Positions 33,178 to 43,238 are shown, counted from the first letter of the stretch. The stretch is 64,000 nucleotides of DNA from UBA6183 sp943372215 (GCA_943372215.1 CALRXU020000011.1:62001-126000), one strand, 5' to 3'. Notes: generated by a model from the sequence alone, not told the origin. Numbers and translations: made by a program.

Positions 33178-34599
33178 TTGAAAAAGTTACACGTACTCAT
33201 CGTTCAATTATTTGCTAAGTCGTTCGTACCCACCTTTTTTGTGGTACTGTTTATATTGCTGATGCAGTTTATCTGGCTGTATATTGACGACTTGGCCGGA
33301 AAAGGCCTCAGCGTTTGGGTAATTGCCCAGCTCATGTTTTATTTTTCGGCCAGCATTATTCCCATGGCTTTGCCTCTGTCCATTTTGCTCTCGTCTATTA
33401 TGACGTTTGGTAACCTGGGCGAAACCTACGAGTTGGTGGCCGCTAAGGCAGCAGGCGTTTCCATTTGGCGCATGTTTATGCCCCTTATTTTTGTAATGGT
33501 ATTTTTGGGCTTGTTTGGCTTTTTTACGGCCAATGTGCTCATTCCACAGGCCAACCTTAAAAAAGGCTCGTTGTTGTATGATATTAAGCAACAAAAACCC
33601 ACCATGTTGATACAAGATGGCGCGTTTTTTAATGGCATTGAAGGCATTAGCATGCGGGTAGGCAAACGCAACCGCGAAACAGACGAGCTTACCAATATTG
33701 TGATTTACGACCAGCGTTTGGGTGGCAGCAAGCCCACCATTATTACTGCTGAAAAAGGCGTGATGGATATGAGTGCCGATAAACGTTACCTGTTTTTTAC
33801 CCTCTACAACGGAGCCCGTTACGAGGAAATGGACAAACAACAACAGTACGATAAAACCTATCCGCACACCACCTTTACCTTTGCCGAAGAAAAAATTGTG
33901 TTTGATTTGCAAGCCTTTAAGTTTAGCCGCACCGATGAAAACCTGTTTAAAAACCATTACCAGATGCTAAATATTGTGCAACTCAGCAACGGTTTTGATT
34001 CCCTGGGCAATTTAATACACACCAAAACCGATTTGTTAAAACGCAACCTCAATACCTACCTGCGTTTAGATGATTCAGCCTATGCCAAGGTTAAACCCAT
34101 ATTAGATACCGCCACTACCGACAGCATCCTTAAACACTTGCCCCTTTACCAGCAACAAGCTGCCGTAGCCACCGCCTTAAACAATGTGCGCTCAGCCAAA
34201 GGTTATGTAGATTATTGTGTGAGCGATGTGGGCGAAACCGAACACACCCGCATTCGGTTTGATATAGAATGGCACCGCAAGTTTACCCTTTCCGTGGCCT
34301 GTTTGGTGATGTTTTTTATAGGAGCACCCTTCGGAGCCATTGTGCGCAAAGGTGGCTTTGGATTACCTGTAGTAATATCTGTAATCCTTTACATTGTGTA
34401 CCACATCTTTACCATTACAGGCGAAAAAATGGTAAAAACCGAAGCTTCATCTGCACCATTTGGCATGTGGCTGGCCATTATCATCCTTACCCCGGTGGGC
34501 ATTATATTAACCTACTTGGCCTCAACTGATTCCGGCCTGTTTGATAAAGCCTCGTGGAAAGCAGCCTTTAAACGCCTGATGTTTTGGCAAAACAAATAA
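33178..34599 (+). CDS. LptF/LptG-type lipopolysaccharide export permease
   Basis: The frame is open from 33079, but the first 33 codons overlap the divergent gene, so I choose the TTG at 33178, which begins K-K-L-H-V-L-I-V-Q-L-F as in homologues. The 473-residue protein has three N-terminal membrane helices (F-F-V-V-L-F-I-L-L-M-Q-F-I-W), a periplasmic beta-jellyroll-like region (about 130-370) and three C-terminal helices near F-F-I-G-A-P-F-G-A-I-V-R-K-G. It should form part of the LptB2FG complex that extracts lipopolysaccharide from the inner membrane. Whether it is F or G is undecided. Confidence 0.9.
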   Translation: MKKLHVLIVQLFAKSFVPTFFVVLFILLMQFIWLYIDDLAGKGLSVWVIAQLMFYFSASIIPMALPLSILLSSIMTFGNLGETYELVAAKAAGVSIWRMFMPLIFVMVFLGLFGFFTANVLIPQANLKKGSLLYDIKQQKPTMLIQDGAFFNGIEGISMRVGKRNRETDELTNIVIYDQRLGGSKPTIITAEKGVMDMSADKRYLFFTLYNGARYEEMDKQQQYDKTYPHTTFTFAEEKIVFDLQAFKFSRTDENLFKNHYQMLNIVQLSNGFDSLGNLIHTKTDLLKRNLNTYLRLDDSAYAKVKPILDTATTDSILKHLPLYQQQAAVATALNNVRSAKGYVDYCVSDVGETEHTRIRFDIEWHRKFTLSVACLVMFFIGAPFGAIVRKGGFGLPVVISVILYIVYHIFTITGEKMVKTEASSAPFGMWLAIIILTPVGIILTYLASTDSGLFDKASWKAAFKRLMFWQNK

Positions 34600-34602
34600 C
34601 CC

Positions 34603-35799
34603 ATGCCATTGCAAGTCCTCCACATCATCAACCGTGTACCCTGGCCCGTTAAAGATGGAGGCACCTTGGCCCATTACAACTTGCTTAAAGGCATGCACGA
34701 TGCAGGTTGCAAGGTAACCGTAGCGGCACTCAATACCCACAAACACCATGTTGATGTAAACACCTTGCCTGTTTATTTCACAGATTTGTGCAAGTTATAC
34801 ACCACACCAATTGATAACCGGGTTAAACCCCTGGATGCATTCTTAAACCTGTTTACGCAGCAATCGTACAACATGCAGCGTTTTGTGAGCAAAACGTTTG
34901 AACAACAATTGGTGAGTTTGGTAACAAAGCAACCCTTTGACCTGGTTATTTTTGATGGCCTCTTCATCACCCCATACCTGCAAGCGGTGCGTGCGCATAC
35001 CCAAGCCAAAATTATTTTACGCCAGCACAACACTGAGTATAAGGTGTGGGAGAGTTTAGCTGCAAATACCCGCCAACCCATAAAAAAGTGGTACATAAAC
35101 TTGCTGGCCAAGCGGTTAAAAACAGTTGAAACCAACATACTCAACCAGGTTGATGCCTTAATAACCCTTACTGAGCAAGACAAAACAGACATGCGCCAAT
35201 TGGGCTGCACCAAACCCATATTGGTTTCGCCTGTTGGGGTGGAGTTTAAAACCAATACAGCAGCCGTAAGCAGCAACCCCAAGGCCGTGTTTCATTTGGG
35301 CGCCATGGATTGGATGCCCAATGTACAAGCCATGGAATGGTTTATACAACAAGTTTGGCCCTTGGTAACCAGCAAACATCCTGACGCCATTTTTTACATG
35401 GCCGGAAAAAAAATGCCCGATTCTTTTAAAGCCTACCAATCACCCCAATTACAAATTGTTGGCGAAGTGCCCGATGCACAAGCTTTTATGGCCGATAAAC
35501 AATTGATGGTGGTGCCCTTGTTTGCAGGTAGCGGCATCCGTGTAAAAATACTGGAGGGCATGAGTATGGGCAAAACCATTATCAGCACCACCTTAGGAGT
35601 GCAAGGCATTGGCGGTGCGGCCAACCAACATTATGCCATAGCCGATACGGCAAGCGATTTTGCCCAGGCCATTATTACCCTGCTTGAAAACCCAAGCCAA
35701 GCACTCCAATTGGGCAAGCAAGCTCAGGCTTACAGCCAACAAACTTTTGATAACAATAAAGTTACGCAACAAATCCTACAATTTGTGGCCAACCTGTAA
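34603..35799 (+). CDS. Glycosyltransferase, GT4-like
   Basis: The 398-residue protein has the two Rossmann-like halves of GT-B enzymes. The N-terminal half begins V-L-H-I-I-N-R-V-P-W-P-V-K-D-G-G with a glycine-rich acceptor loop. The C-terminal half has H-L-G-A-M-D-W-M-P-N, V-V-P-L-F-A-G-S-G-I-R-V-K and the donor-binding I-L-E-G-M-S-M-G-K around residue 315-325. It probably transfers a sugar from a nucleotide donor to a surface glycan; donor and acceptor are unknown. It starts 3 bases after the LptF/G gene and is surely co-transcribed, which suits an envelope role. Confidence 0.9.
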   Translation: MPLQVLHIINRVPWPVKDGGTLAHYNLLKGMHDAGCKVTVAALNTHKHHVDVNTLPVYFTDLCKLYTTPIDNRVKPLDAFLNLFTQQSYNMQRFVSKTFEQQLVSLVTKQPFDLVIFDGLFITPYLQAVRAHTQAKIILRQHNTEYKVWESLAANTRQPIKKWYINLLAKRLKTVETNILNQVDALITLTEQDKTDMRQLGCTKPILVSPVGVEFKTNTAAVSSNPKAVFHLGAMDWMPNVQAMEWFIQQVWPLVTSKHPDAIFYMAGKKMPDSFKAYQSPQLQIVGEVPDAQAFMADKQLMVVPLFAGSGIRVKILEGMSMGKTIISTTLGVQGIGGAANQHYAIADTASDFAQAIITLLENPSQALQLGKQAQAYSQQTFDNNKVTQQILQFVANL

Positions 35800-35802
35800 G
35801 CC

Positions 35803-37761
35803 TTATTTGTGGGTAGCCAGAGACGTTTTGTTTTGCACAAACAGCCATTGCGCTGCCTGTGTTTGCGATAAGGCGTAACTGCGCATGTTATTCATTAGCG
35901 CCAATTTGCTGGGGTCTTTGGCGTAATCTGTTTTATCCTTGTGCTGGTAATCGTATAAACTTTGGTAACCATCATAACGATAGACGTACAGCCAATTGCT
36001 ATCAATACAACCCAGTTTATCATCAGCTGAAAAATACATCATAGGCCGCTGTTCCTGCAACACATCAACGCCCAAGGTATTGTTGGTGTAGCTCATGTTT
36101 AACAAGTGCATTAAGGTAGGGAAAACATCTATTTGCCCCATCAATTGGTTAAACACTTTTGGTGTTTTTAGCAATTTGGGACAATGGTAAATAATGGGAA
36201 TGTGGTTAAACGATAAATCCATGTCGTACTCGCTTTGGCCAACTCGAATACCATGGTCGGCCACAAAAACAAACAGCGTATTTTCATACCACGCTTGTTT
36301 TTTGGCATTGGCTAAAAATTTGCCAATGGCCCAATCGGCATAACTAACCGCTTTATAAGCTGGATTGGTTAACTTGCTTTTAAAATAAGAGGGTAAAATA
36401 TAAGGGTCGTGGTTGGATGTGGTGAGGATGGTGGCGAAAAACGGAACTTTTTTACAATATTTCAGTCGTTCAAGGGCAAAATCAAACATGTAATCATCAG
36501 GCACACCAAAGGGGCCAATATTGGCCTCAGCCGGATACGATTCTGCACTAAACAAGCGATCGAAGTGGTTTTGCGGAATAAACACTCCCATGTTGTCAAA
36601 AATGGAGCTGTGTGTGCTAAAAAATAAGTTGCGGTAATGGTGTTGTTTTAATACAAAAGGAATACCACTGTAAATACGAGTAGGCACGTTACTCATGGGC
36701 AGGTTTCTACGCACAGCCGGAAATGAATATAAGGTAGAAAAAATGCCATTGTTGGTATGTATGCCGGCACTGTAAGCATGTGTAAACAACCACGATTCTT
36801 TAGCTAAACTATCTAAATGTGGGGTAAGGTGCAACGGGCTTCCCAAACAGCCCAAATAATCGGCACTCATGCTTTCCATTAACACCAACACCACATTGTA
36901 CTTGGTTTTATTGGTATCTTCAACGTGTACATCATGGGCTATGGGCGAAATTTCAGCATGGTTATTTTGGATGTGCAGCAGTTGAATGGTGTTGGCCAAC
37001 GCATCTTCGTCATCCATTAAATTCACCTTATCAGTATAGCTTTTTAATAAGGTAAAAACAGGGTTTAAACCCAATTGGTTTAAAAAGGCATTCTCGCCAA
37101 AAAAAGCATCGCCCTGCCTAATGGGGTGATCAAGCCGGCCCCGCATGCCTAAAAAACAGCAGCAAGCGGCTATCAAAAATACAACCGTGTGTGCAGTGGC
37201 AGACATTGGCTGGGCAGGCTCTTGGGCAAAAGTTTTACGGCTTAGCTTAAATAGGGCAAAGGGTGCAAACAACAAACCCAATACCGATAAAATTAAAAAT
37301 ACCAGGTGGTTGTTGTTGGATACAATCATATCCGTTACCATACCCAACGCACCCAACCACTGAAAAGCCGATTCGGATAACCGGGATTTAAAAAAGTTAA
37401 AATAAGGAATCTCTGCAATGGCCACCACCAGCATAATGGTGCAACCCACGTTTACCAAAAATACCGCCAGTATGGGTAAAATTTCACGCTTCAATTTGCC
37501 AATGGCATGGGCGTAAAACAGCAATAAGGGCAGGGCAAACAGGTAACATAACACCACAGAATCATACCTCCAACCAATGCTAAAAATACTGAGATTTTCA
37601 CCCTCTAAGAGGTTGGTGTTTGCCTCATCGGAAAATAAAAACAGAAAGAGCCGCAACAAGGTTAAGGCAGCTAGGGTAAACACATAAGTTTTTAGGAGAT
37701 ATTGGATGTAATCGGGTAACCATTTAAACAATGGCATTGGCAATTTAAACATAGGTATCAA
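35803..37761 (-). CDS. LTA synthase-like membrane sulfatase-fold enzyme
   Basis: The 652-residue protein has five N-terminal membrane helices (about residues 20-205) and an extracytoplasmic alkaline-phosphatase-superfamily domain. Metal and catalytic residues are visible: E296 in V-L-M-E-S-M-S-A-D, the nucleophile Thr336 in H-T-N-N-G-I-F-S, and V-A-D-H-G-I-R. The closest characterised relatives transfer phosphoglycerol or phosphoethanolamine to lipids or glycans. In a Gram-negative with no lipoteichoic acid, a role in lipid A or capsule modification is more likely. It converges with the glycosyltransferase gene, with 3 bases between stops. Confidence 0.9.
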   Translation of the reverse strand: MIPMFKLPMPLFKWLPDYIQYLLKTYVFTLAALTLLRLFLFLFSDEANTNLLEGENLSIFSIGWRYDSVVLCYLFALPLLLFYAHAIGKLKREILPILAVFLVNVGCTIMLVVAIAEIPYFNFFKSRLSESAFQWLGALGMVTDMIVSNNNHLVFLILSVLGLLFAPFALFKLSRKTFAQEPAQPMSATAHTVVFLIAACCCFLGMRGRLDHPIRQGDAFFGENAFLNQLGLNPVFTLLKSYTDKVNLMDDEDALANTIQLLHIQNNHAEISPIAHDVHVEDTNKTKYNVVLVLMESMSADYLGCLGSPLHLTPHLDSLAKESWLFTHAYSAGIHTNNGIFSTLYSFPAVRRNLPMSNVPTRIYSGIPFVLKQHHYRNLFFSTHSSIFDNMGVFIPQNHFDRLFSAESYPAEANIGPFGVPDDYMFDFALERLKYCKKVPFFATILTTSNHDPYILPSYFKSKLTNPAYKAVSYADWAIGKFLANAKKQAWYENTLFVFVADHGIRVGQSEYDMDLSFNHIPIIYHCPKLLKTPKVFNQLMGQIDVFPTLMHLLNMSYTNNTLGVDVLQEQRPMMYFSADDKLGCIDSNWLYVYRYDGYQSLYDYQHKDKTDYAKDPSKLALMNNMRSYALSQTQAAQWLFVQNKTSLATHK

Positions 37762-38005
37762 TACTAAGCTAGGGGCGGCAATGATAACATATTGTTTTAA
37801 AAATTAAAATAAAGGGGGGACACCATCGGGTATGGGGGCTGCTTAGAGCTGAGGTGAAGCATGATTTTTATCGGGTTTTTAAATGAATATGGCGCAAGAT
37901 GCTGTTAATAAGGTGTTAATGATTGGTTTGTTGGGCCTGCGCAGTGTTAAACTTATATTTTCATATTCGCCTATTGCGCCTTAATTTGCAACTTTATTAT
38001 AACAG

Positions 38006-39205
38006 ATGAGTTTTACGTTTAATACCATAGAAGAAGCCGTAGCTGATATTAAAGCCGGAAAGTTAATTATAGTTGTGGATGATGAAGACAGGGAGAATGA
38101 GGGAGATTTTTTAACCTCGGCCCGAAATGTAACGCCAGAAGTCATCAATTTTATGGCCACCCACGGACGTGGTTTAATATGCACACCCATTACCGAAGAG
38201 CGCAGCAGGGAGTTGGGCTTAAACCTGATGGTGAAAGACAACAATGCCGTGCATGAAACCGCTTTTACGGTATCAGTTGATTTGTTAACGCAGGGTTGTA
38301 CCACGGGCATTAGCGCGCAGGACAGGGCCAAAACCGTACAAGCCTTAATTGACCCCAACACCAAAGCCGATGAATTGGGTAGACCTGGGCATATTTTCCC
38401 GCTAATAGCCCAAAAAGATGGGGTGCTGCGCAGGGCAGGACATACTGAAGCTGCTATTGATTTATCGCGGTTGGCTGGATTTGAGCCGGCAGGGTGTATT
38501 GTGGAAATTTTAAATGAAGATGGCACCATGGCCCGCTTACCTGATTTGATTCAGGTGGCTGAACGGTTTAATTTAAAGCTGATTACCATTAAGGATTTAA
38601 TTGAATACCGCTTAAAAACGGAAAGTTTAATACGCAGGATTATTTCGGTTGAAATGCCTACCAAACACGGAGCTTTTGAGTTGATTGCTTACCAACAAAA
38701 GGACAATGGGCAAGAGCACTTGGTGTTAAAAAAAGGCCATTGGCAAAAGGATGAACCAGTGCTGGTGCGTGTACACTCTTCATGCCTTACGGGTGATATT
38801 TTTCACAGCATGCGCTGCGATTGCGGGGAACAACTGCAACTTTCTATGGAAATGATTGAAAAAGAAGGCAAGGGAGCTGTTATCTATATTAACCAAGAGG
38901 GCAGGGGCATTGGGCTGGTAAACAAATTGAAGGCTTATAAATTGCAAGAGCAAGGTTTGGATACGGTTGATGCCAACGTAAAATTGGGCTTTAAACCTGA
39001 TGAAAGAGATTATGGGGTAGGAGCGCAAATGTTGCGCGATATTGGTATCAGCAAAATGCGCTTAATGACCAATAACCCAACCAAACGTGCCGGGCTAATT
39101 GGCTATGGGCTTGAGATTGTGGAGAATGTACCCATCAGGGTGCCTTCTAATGAGCACAACGAGGCTTACATCAAAACCAAACAACAACGCATGGGGCATG
39201 ACTAA
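38006..39205 (+). CDS. ribBA: RibBA: DHBP synthase / GTP cyclohydrolase II
   Basis: The 399-residue protein joins both first enzymes of riboflavin synthesis. Residues 1-200 are 3,4-dihydroxy-2-butanone-4-phosphate synthase with D-D-E-D-R-E-N-E-G-D-F (25-35) and G-H-T-E-A-A-I-D-L. Residues about 205-399 are GTP cyclohydrolase II with the zinc cysteines C260, C271 and C273 (S-S-C, R-C-D-C-G-E) and I-N-Q-E-G-R-G-I-G-L. Length is typical. Upstream bases 37762-38005 hold no gene and no recognisable FMN riboswitch. Downstream, a 66-base gap leads to the MsbA-type exporter. Confidence 0.97.
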   Translation: MSFTFNTIEEAVADIKAGKLIIVVDDEDRENEGDFLTSARNVTPEVINFMATHGRGLICTPITEERSRELGLNLMVKDNNAVHETAFTVSVDLLTQGCTTGISAQDRAKTVQALIDPNTKADELGRPGHIFPLIAQKDGVLRRAGHTEAAIDLSRLAGFEPAGCIVEILNEDGTMARLPDLIQVAERFNLKLITIKDLIEYRLKTESLIRRIISVEMPTKHGAFELIAYQQKDNGQEHLVLKKGHWQKDEPVLVRVHSSCLTGDIFHSMRCDCGEQLQLSMEMIEKEGKGAVIYINQEGRGIGLVNKLKAYKLQEQGLDTVDANVKLGFKPDERDYGVGAQMLRDIGISKMRLMTNNPTKRAGLIGYGLEIVENVPIRVPSNEHNEAYIKTKQQRMGHD

Positions 39206-39271
39206 ACCATTGGGTAAAGTCGTTTGTTTTTTCCATCTGCCAAAAAAAACTAAATTGCTGCTCACTGCATC

Positions 39272-41098
39272 ATGAAAATATACTTTAAACTCATCGCTTT
39301 TTCAAAGCCTTACAGTAGCTTTGTTCCTCAATATATTGTAGTTGCATTGTTGGCCGTGGTATTCGGCTTACTTAATTTTACGCTGCTTATTCCTTTGTTA
39401 AATGTAATATTTGATAAGGTTGAGCCGGAAATTAACCCCCTAAAACCAGAGTTTGCACTCTCGCTTACCTATTTTAAGGAGTCGTTTAACTATTATTTCA
39501 GCAGTATTTTCCACAATTACGGCCGTTCAGGTGCGTTAAAATTTGTATGTGTTATCATCATTACATCGGTATTTTTATCTAACCTTTTTAAGTATTGGTC
39601 GCAACGCATATTAACCCGCATGCGTACTGAGGTTATCCGCAGAATACGCTCAGCCTTGTTTGATAAAATTCTCCATTTTCATGTGGGTTATTTTCAAGAC
39701 CAACGCAAAGGCGATATCATGTCAAGCCTTTCCAATGATGTTACTGAAATAGAAAGTTCAGTGGTAAGTTCGGTACAAGTAATATTTAGAGAGCCTTTAA
39801 TGATAGCAGGGTACATTGTATTGTTGTTTACCATGAGTGTAAAACTTACCTTGTTTACCTTAATTGTATTGCCCATTTCAGGCTTCATCATTTCTAACAT
39901 ATCGCGCAAATTGCGCAAGCAAGCCAAATCAGGCCAACAATACCTGGGTAATATTTTAAGCATTATTGAGGAAACCATTTCTGGTGTGCGCATCATCAAG
40001 GCATTTAATGCACAAACCTACATCAAACAAAAATTTGAAGACCAAAATGGGTCATACCGCCAAATTTTAAAATCCATGTGGAACAAACGCGAAATGGCTT
40101 CGCCCATGTCGGAGTTTTTAGGCGTATCAGTAGTGGTTGGGGTATTGTTGTATGGGGGCCAGTTGGTGCTTGAAAACAAAAGCGATTTGAATGCGAGTGA
40201 GTTTATTACCTACATTGTGTTGTTCTCTCAGTTATTGGTTCCTGCTAAAGCCGTATCATCAGCCATTACCAACATACAACGTGGTATTGCCAGCGGTGAG
40301 CGCATTTTTGCCATTCTTGAAACAGAAGTAGATATTCATGAAAAACCGGAAGCCAAAGCCATTTCAACTTTTAACCACCAGATAGAATACAAAGGGGTAA
40401 GGTTTAAGTATGCGGAGCATGAGGTGCTAAAAAACATCAACCTTACCATTCCTAAAGGCCAGATGATTGCCTTGGTAGGGCAAAGTGGCGCAGGTAAAAC
40501 AACCTTGGCTGATTTGTTGCCTCGTTTTTACGATGTAACGGGTGGGCAAATTTTAATTGATGGGGTTGATATCAGGGAAGCCAAAATAAGCAGCCTCAAC
40601 GATTTAATGGGCATTGTAACCCAGGAAAGCATTTTGTTTAATGATACGGTGTTTAACAACATTGCCTTTGGTATGGAGAATGTGCAGGAAGAAGCGGTAA
40701 TTGAAGCCGCCAAAATTGCCAATGCCCATGAGTTTATTGTGAAGATGGATGAGGGTTATCAAACCAATATTGGAGACAGGGGTGGTAAGTTAAGCGGTGG
40801 ACAACGCCAACGTTTAAGCATAGCCCGAGCAGTGCTTAAAAACCCGCCAATTCTTATTTTAGATGAGGCCACCTCGGCATTGGATACAGAAAGTGAACGT
40901 TTGGTGCAGGATGCTATCCAGAATTTAATGAAAAATAGAACCAGCTTGGTAATTGCACATCGCTTAAGCACCATACAACATGCTGATTTAATTGTGGTAA
41001 TGCAGCAAGGCGAAATTATAGAAGTGGGCAAACATGCGGAGCTTATACAGCTAAATGGGGTGTATAAAAAGCTGAGTGAAATGCAGGCTTTTGTTTAA
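39272..41098 (+). CDS. MsbA-like ABC exporter
   Basis: The 608-residue protein is a single-chain half exporter: six membrane helices (about 1-330) fused to an ATPase domain (about 365-605). The ATPase has Walker A G-Q-S-G-A-G-K-T-T at about 403-411, signature L-S-G-G-Q-R-Q-R near 508, Walker B I-L-I-L-D-E-A-T-S-A-L-D, and the H-loop A-H-R-L-S-T-I. Homologues flip lipid A core or other lipids across the inner membrane. Location near the LptF/G gene fits that role, but a lipid substrate is not proved. All motifs are intact. Confidence 0.93.
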   Translation: MKIYFKLIAFSKPYSSFVPQYIVVALLAVVFGLLNFTLLIPLLNVIFDKVEPEINPLKPEFALSLTYFKESFNYYFSSIFHNYGRSGALKFVCVIIITSVFLSNLFKYWSQRILTRMRTEVIRRIRSALFDKILHFHVGYFQDQRKGDIMSSLSNDVTEIESSVVSSVQVIFREPLMIAGYIVLLFTMSVKLTLFTLIVLPISGFIISNISRKLRKQAKSGQQYLGNILSIIEETISGVRIIKAFNAQTYIKQKFEDQNGSYRQILKSMWNKREMASPMSEFLGVSVVVGVLLYGGQLVLENKSDLNASEFITYIVLFSQLLVPAKAVSSAITNIQRGIASGERIFAILETEVDIHEKPEAKAISTFNHQIEYKGVRFKYAEHEVLKNINLTIPKGQMIALVGQSGAGKTTLADLLPRFYDVTGGQILIDGVDIREAKISSLNDLMGIVTQESILFNDTVFNNIAFGMENVQEEAVIEAAKIANAHEFIVKMDEGYQTNIGDRGGKLSGGQRQRLSIARAVLKNPPILILDEATSALDTESERLVQDAIQNLMKNRTSLVIAHRLSTIQHADLIVVMQQGEIIEVGKHAELIQLNGVYKKLSEMQAFV

Positions 41099-41125
41099 CC
41101 GTGATGTACTAAATGTTCAATTTGC

Positions 41126-41515
41126 ATGAAAAATCCTTTTCACATTGGAAGCCAAAAGGTATTTGAAAAATTGGTGACTCCTGCTGACACGGCTTCTTTT
41201 GAGGCCGGAGCGGTACATCCGGTTTACGCCACATTTGCCTTGGGCAGGGATGCGGAGTGGGCTTGTCGCTTATTTGTGTTGGATATGAAGGAAGATGATG
41301 AAGAAGGCATTGGAACTTTTTTGCACATTGAACATCTTAGCCCTGCTTTATCAGGTGCTTATGTTAAGTTTACCGCTACCTTACATAAAATTGAAGGCAA
41401 TAGCATAATTTGCGACTTTGAGGCCAACGTGAATGAAAGGCTTATAGCAAGGGGACAAACAGGGCAAAAAATTTTAAAGAAAGAAAAATTAAACAAACTG
41501 TTTGGCAGTTTGTAA
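41126..41515 (+). CDS. Hotdog-fold thioesterase (FlK-like)
   Basis: The 129-residue protein has the hotdog fold layout: V-H-P-V-Y-A-T-F-A-L-G-R-D-A-E-W near residue 30 and H-I-E-H-L-S-P-A-L after residue 66. It resembles fluoroacetyl-CoA-thioesterase-type and related acyl-CoA thioesterases of similar size. It would act on a cytosolic acyl-CoA. It lies between the exporter (27 bases) and the SDR (5 bases), so it is probably co-transcribed with the SDR. The substrate is unknown. Confidence 0.8.
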   Translation: MKNPFHIGSQKVFEKLVTPADTASFEAGAVHPVYATFALGRDAEWACRLFVLDMKEDDEEGIGTFLHIEHLSPALSGAYVKFTATLHKIEGNSIICDFEANVNERLIARGQTGQKILKKEKLNKLFGSL

Positions 41516-41520
41516 ACCAT

Positions 41521-42309
41521 ATGAATATAGATTTAACAGGAAAAAATGCCATTGTTTGCGGTGCTACTAAAGGCATTGGCAATGCCACGGCCATGCTCAT
41601 GGCAAAACTTGGTGCAAATGTTACCATGATTTCCAGAAATGAAAGTTTACTGAGCCGCATTATCCGCGATTTGGATGTGAGCAAGGGGCAACACCATGAT
41701 TACATTGCAGCCGATTTTAACAAACCAGAGGAACTTAGGGACAAGTTGCAGGTGAAAATGAATGAGCCTAAGGTGTACCATATTTTGGTAAACAACACGG
41801 GAGGTCCACCAGCGGGCTTGGCCATTGATGCAGAATTGCATGAATTTACAGCGGCATTTACCAACCATTTGTTATGCAACCAGGTATTGGTGCAAGCCGT
41901 TATTGATGGCATGCGTGCCAGTGGTTATGGTAGAATTATCAATGTGATTTCAACCTCTGTAAAAGCGCCTTTAAAAGGACTTGGCGTATCTAACACCATC
42001 AGGGCCGCAGTGGCCAATTGGGCTAAAACATTAAGCGTGGAGCTGGCTCCTTATGGCATTACGGTAAACAATGTGTTGCCGGGAGCAACCAACACCGATA
42101 GGTTAAAACAAATTATTGAAGGCAAAGCCTCTAAACAAAAACTGAGCATAGAAGAGGTAGGCAAGGAGATGACCGATGAAATACCAATGAAACGTTTTGC
42201 CTCGCCAGATGAAATAGCTTATGCCATTAGCTTTTTAGCCAGCGAATATGCTGCCTACATCACGGGCATTAATGTTCCGGTTGATGGAGGTAGAACACCT
42301 AACTTATAA
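41521..42309 (+). CDS. SDR-family protein with atypical active site
   Basis: The 262-residue protein has an SDR Rossmann fold: N-A-I-V-C-G-A-T-K-G-I-G at the N-terminus, N-N-T-G-G near residue 90, and I-N-V-I-S-T-S-V near 140. The canonical Y-x-x-x-K is missing; the region reads G-V-S-N-T-I-R-A-A-V, as in an SDR branch with N-T-x-R in place of the Tyr-Lys pair. The catalytic mechanism is therefore unusual or the protein has lost dehydrogenase activity. It follows the thioesterase by 5 bases, so both probably act on the same acyl intermediate. Confidence 0.88.
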   Translation: MNIDLTGKNAIVCGATKGIGNATAMLMAKLGANVTMISRNESLLSRIIRDLDVSKGQHHDYIAADFNKPEELRDKLQVKMNEPKVYHILVNNTGGPPAGLAIDAELHEFTAAFTNHLLCNQVLVQAVIDGMRASGYGRIINVISTSVKAPLKGLGVSNTIRAAVANWAKTLSVELAPYGITVNNVLPGATNTDRLKQIIEGKASKQKLSIEEVGKEMTDEIPMKRFASPDEIAYAISFLASEYAAYITGINVPVDGGRTPNL

Positions 42310-42342
42310 AATTATTACCCTTTATACACTAAAACAACAACA

Positions 42343-43212
42343 ATGAAAAACACCGTAAAATTTATTGCATTGCTACTCGTTACTTTGCAATTAACAACAG
42401 CTTCAGCCCAATTGCAATTGCCTCAACCAAGCCCTAAGGCCAGTGTTATGCAAAATGTGGGCCTTACAGAAATTACCATTGAGTACAGCAGCCCTGGTGT
42501 TCGCGGACGTGCCATTTGGGGAGAGTTGGTATCTTTTGATCAAGTATGGCGCGCAGGTGCTAATTCAGCTACAAAAATTACCTTTAGCAAAGATGTTACC
42601 ATTGAAGGAACAACAGTAGCCAAAGGTTCGTATTCTATTTTTATGTTTCCAGGTAAAACAGAATGGCAAATTGCTATAAACAAAGACGTAACTGCCAGCG
42701 AAGATTCTTACAAAAAAGAAAGTGATGTGGTGCGCATTAAAACTGCCCCTGTAAACACTGGAACAAACCGCGAGAGATTGCAATACAGCTTCAGCGATTT
42801 TGATGCAGAAAATACTACCGTTAATTTGGAGTGGGAAAAAATGCGTGTATCGTTTAAGGTAATTTGTGCCACAGGCAAACAAGCTGCTGAAAACATTGAC
42901 AAAACATTAAGTTCAACCTGGAACCAATACAACAATGCAGCTCGTTACTATTATGATTTGAAGGATTACACCAAAGCCCTTGAATATGTAAACCAAAGTA
43001 TTGCATTAAGCAACCAATGGTTTAACAACTGGGTAAAAGCACAAATATTGGCTGCACAAGGCAACAAAGATGGAGCTTATGCGCATGCTTCATTGGCAAA
43101 GGAATTGGGCGATAAAAACCCTGATGGTTTTTTCTTTAAAACACAGGTAGAAAAAGCATTGGTTGATTGGAAACCTGCTGATACTGGAAAAGGAAAAAAG
43201 AAGAAAAAATAA
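42343..43212 (+). CDS. Periplasmic DUF2911 protein with TPR-like tail
   Basis: The 289-residue protein has a signal peptide (cleavage near A-S-A-Q) and the DUF2911 domain (residues 28-175), recognised by Q-P-S-P-K-A-S-V, V-R-G-R-A-I-W-G-E-L and V-W-R-A-G-A-N-S-A-T. Residues 185-270 are helical with the pattern of two TPR-like units (A-L-E-Y-V-N-Q-S-I-A-L). The C-terminus is a lysine run. Its role is unknown; the domain is common in Bacteroidota. A strong terminator follows, ending the block that starts near 38 kb. Confidence 0.9.
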   Translation: MKNTVKFIALLLVTLQLTTASAQLQLPQPSPKASVMQNVGLTEITIEYSSPGVRGRAIWGELVSFDQVWRAGANSATKITFSKDVTIEGTTVAKGSYSIFMFPGKTEWQIAINKDVTASEDSYKKESDVVRIKTAPVNTGTNRERLQYSFSDFDAENTTVNLEWEKMRVSFKVICATGKQAAENIDKTLSSTWNQYNNAARYYYDLKDYTKALEYVNQSIALSNQWFNNWVKAQILAAQGNKDGAYAHASLAKELGDKNPDGFFFKTQVEKALVDWKPADTGKGKKKKK

Positions 43213-43238
43213 GCAGCTTATAAACTGATCAATATAAA

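Noticed and set aside
33208..33957. 249-codon minus-strand ORF
   Set aside because: It is antisense to the LptF/G-type gene, is rich in H, K and G as expected of a reversed reading, and shows no domain.
37762..38005. FMN riboswitch upstream of ribBA
   Set aside because: The conserved FMN-aptamer blocks were not found in this spacer.
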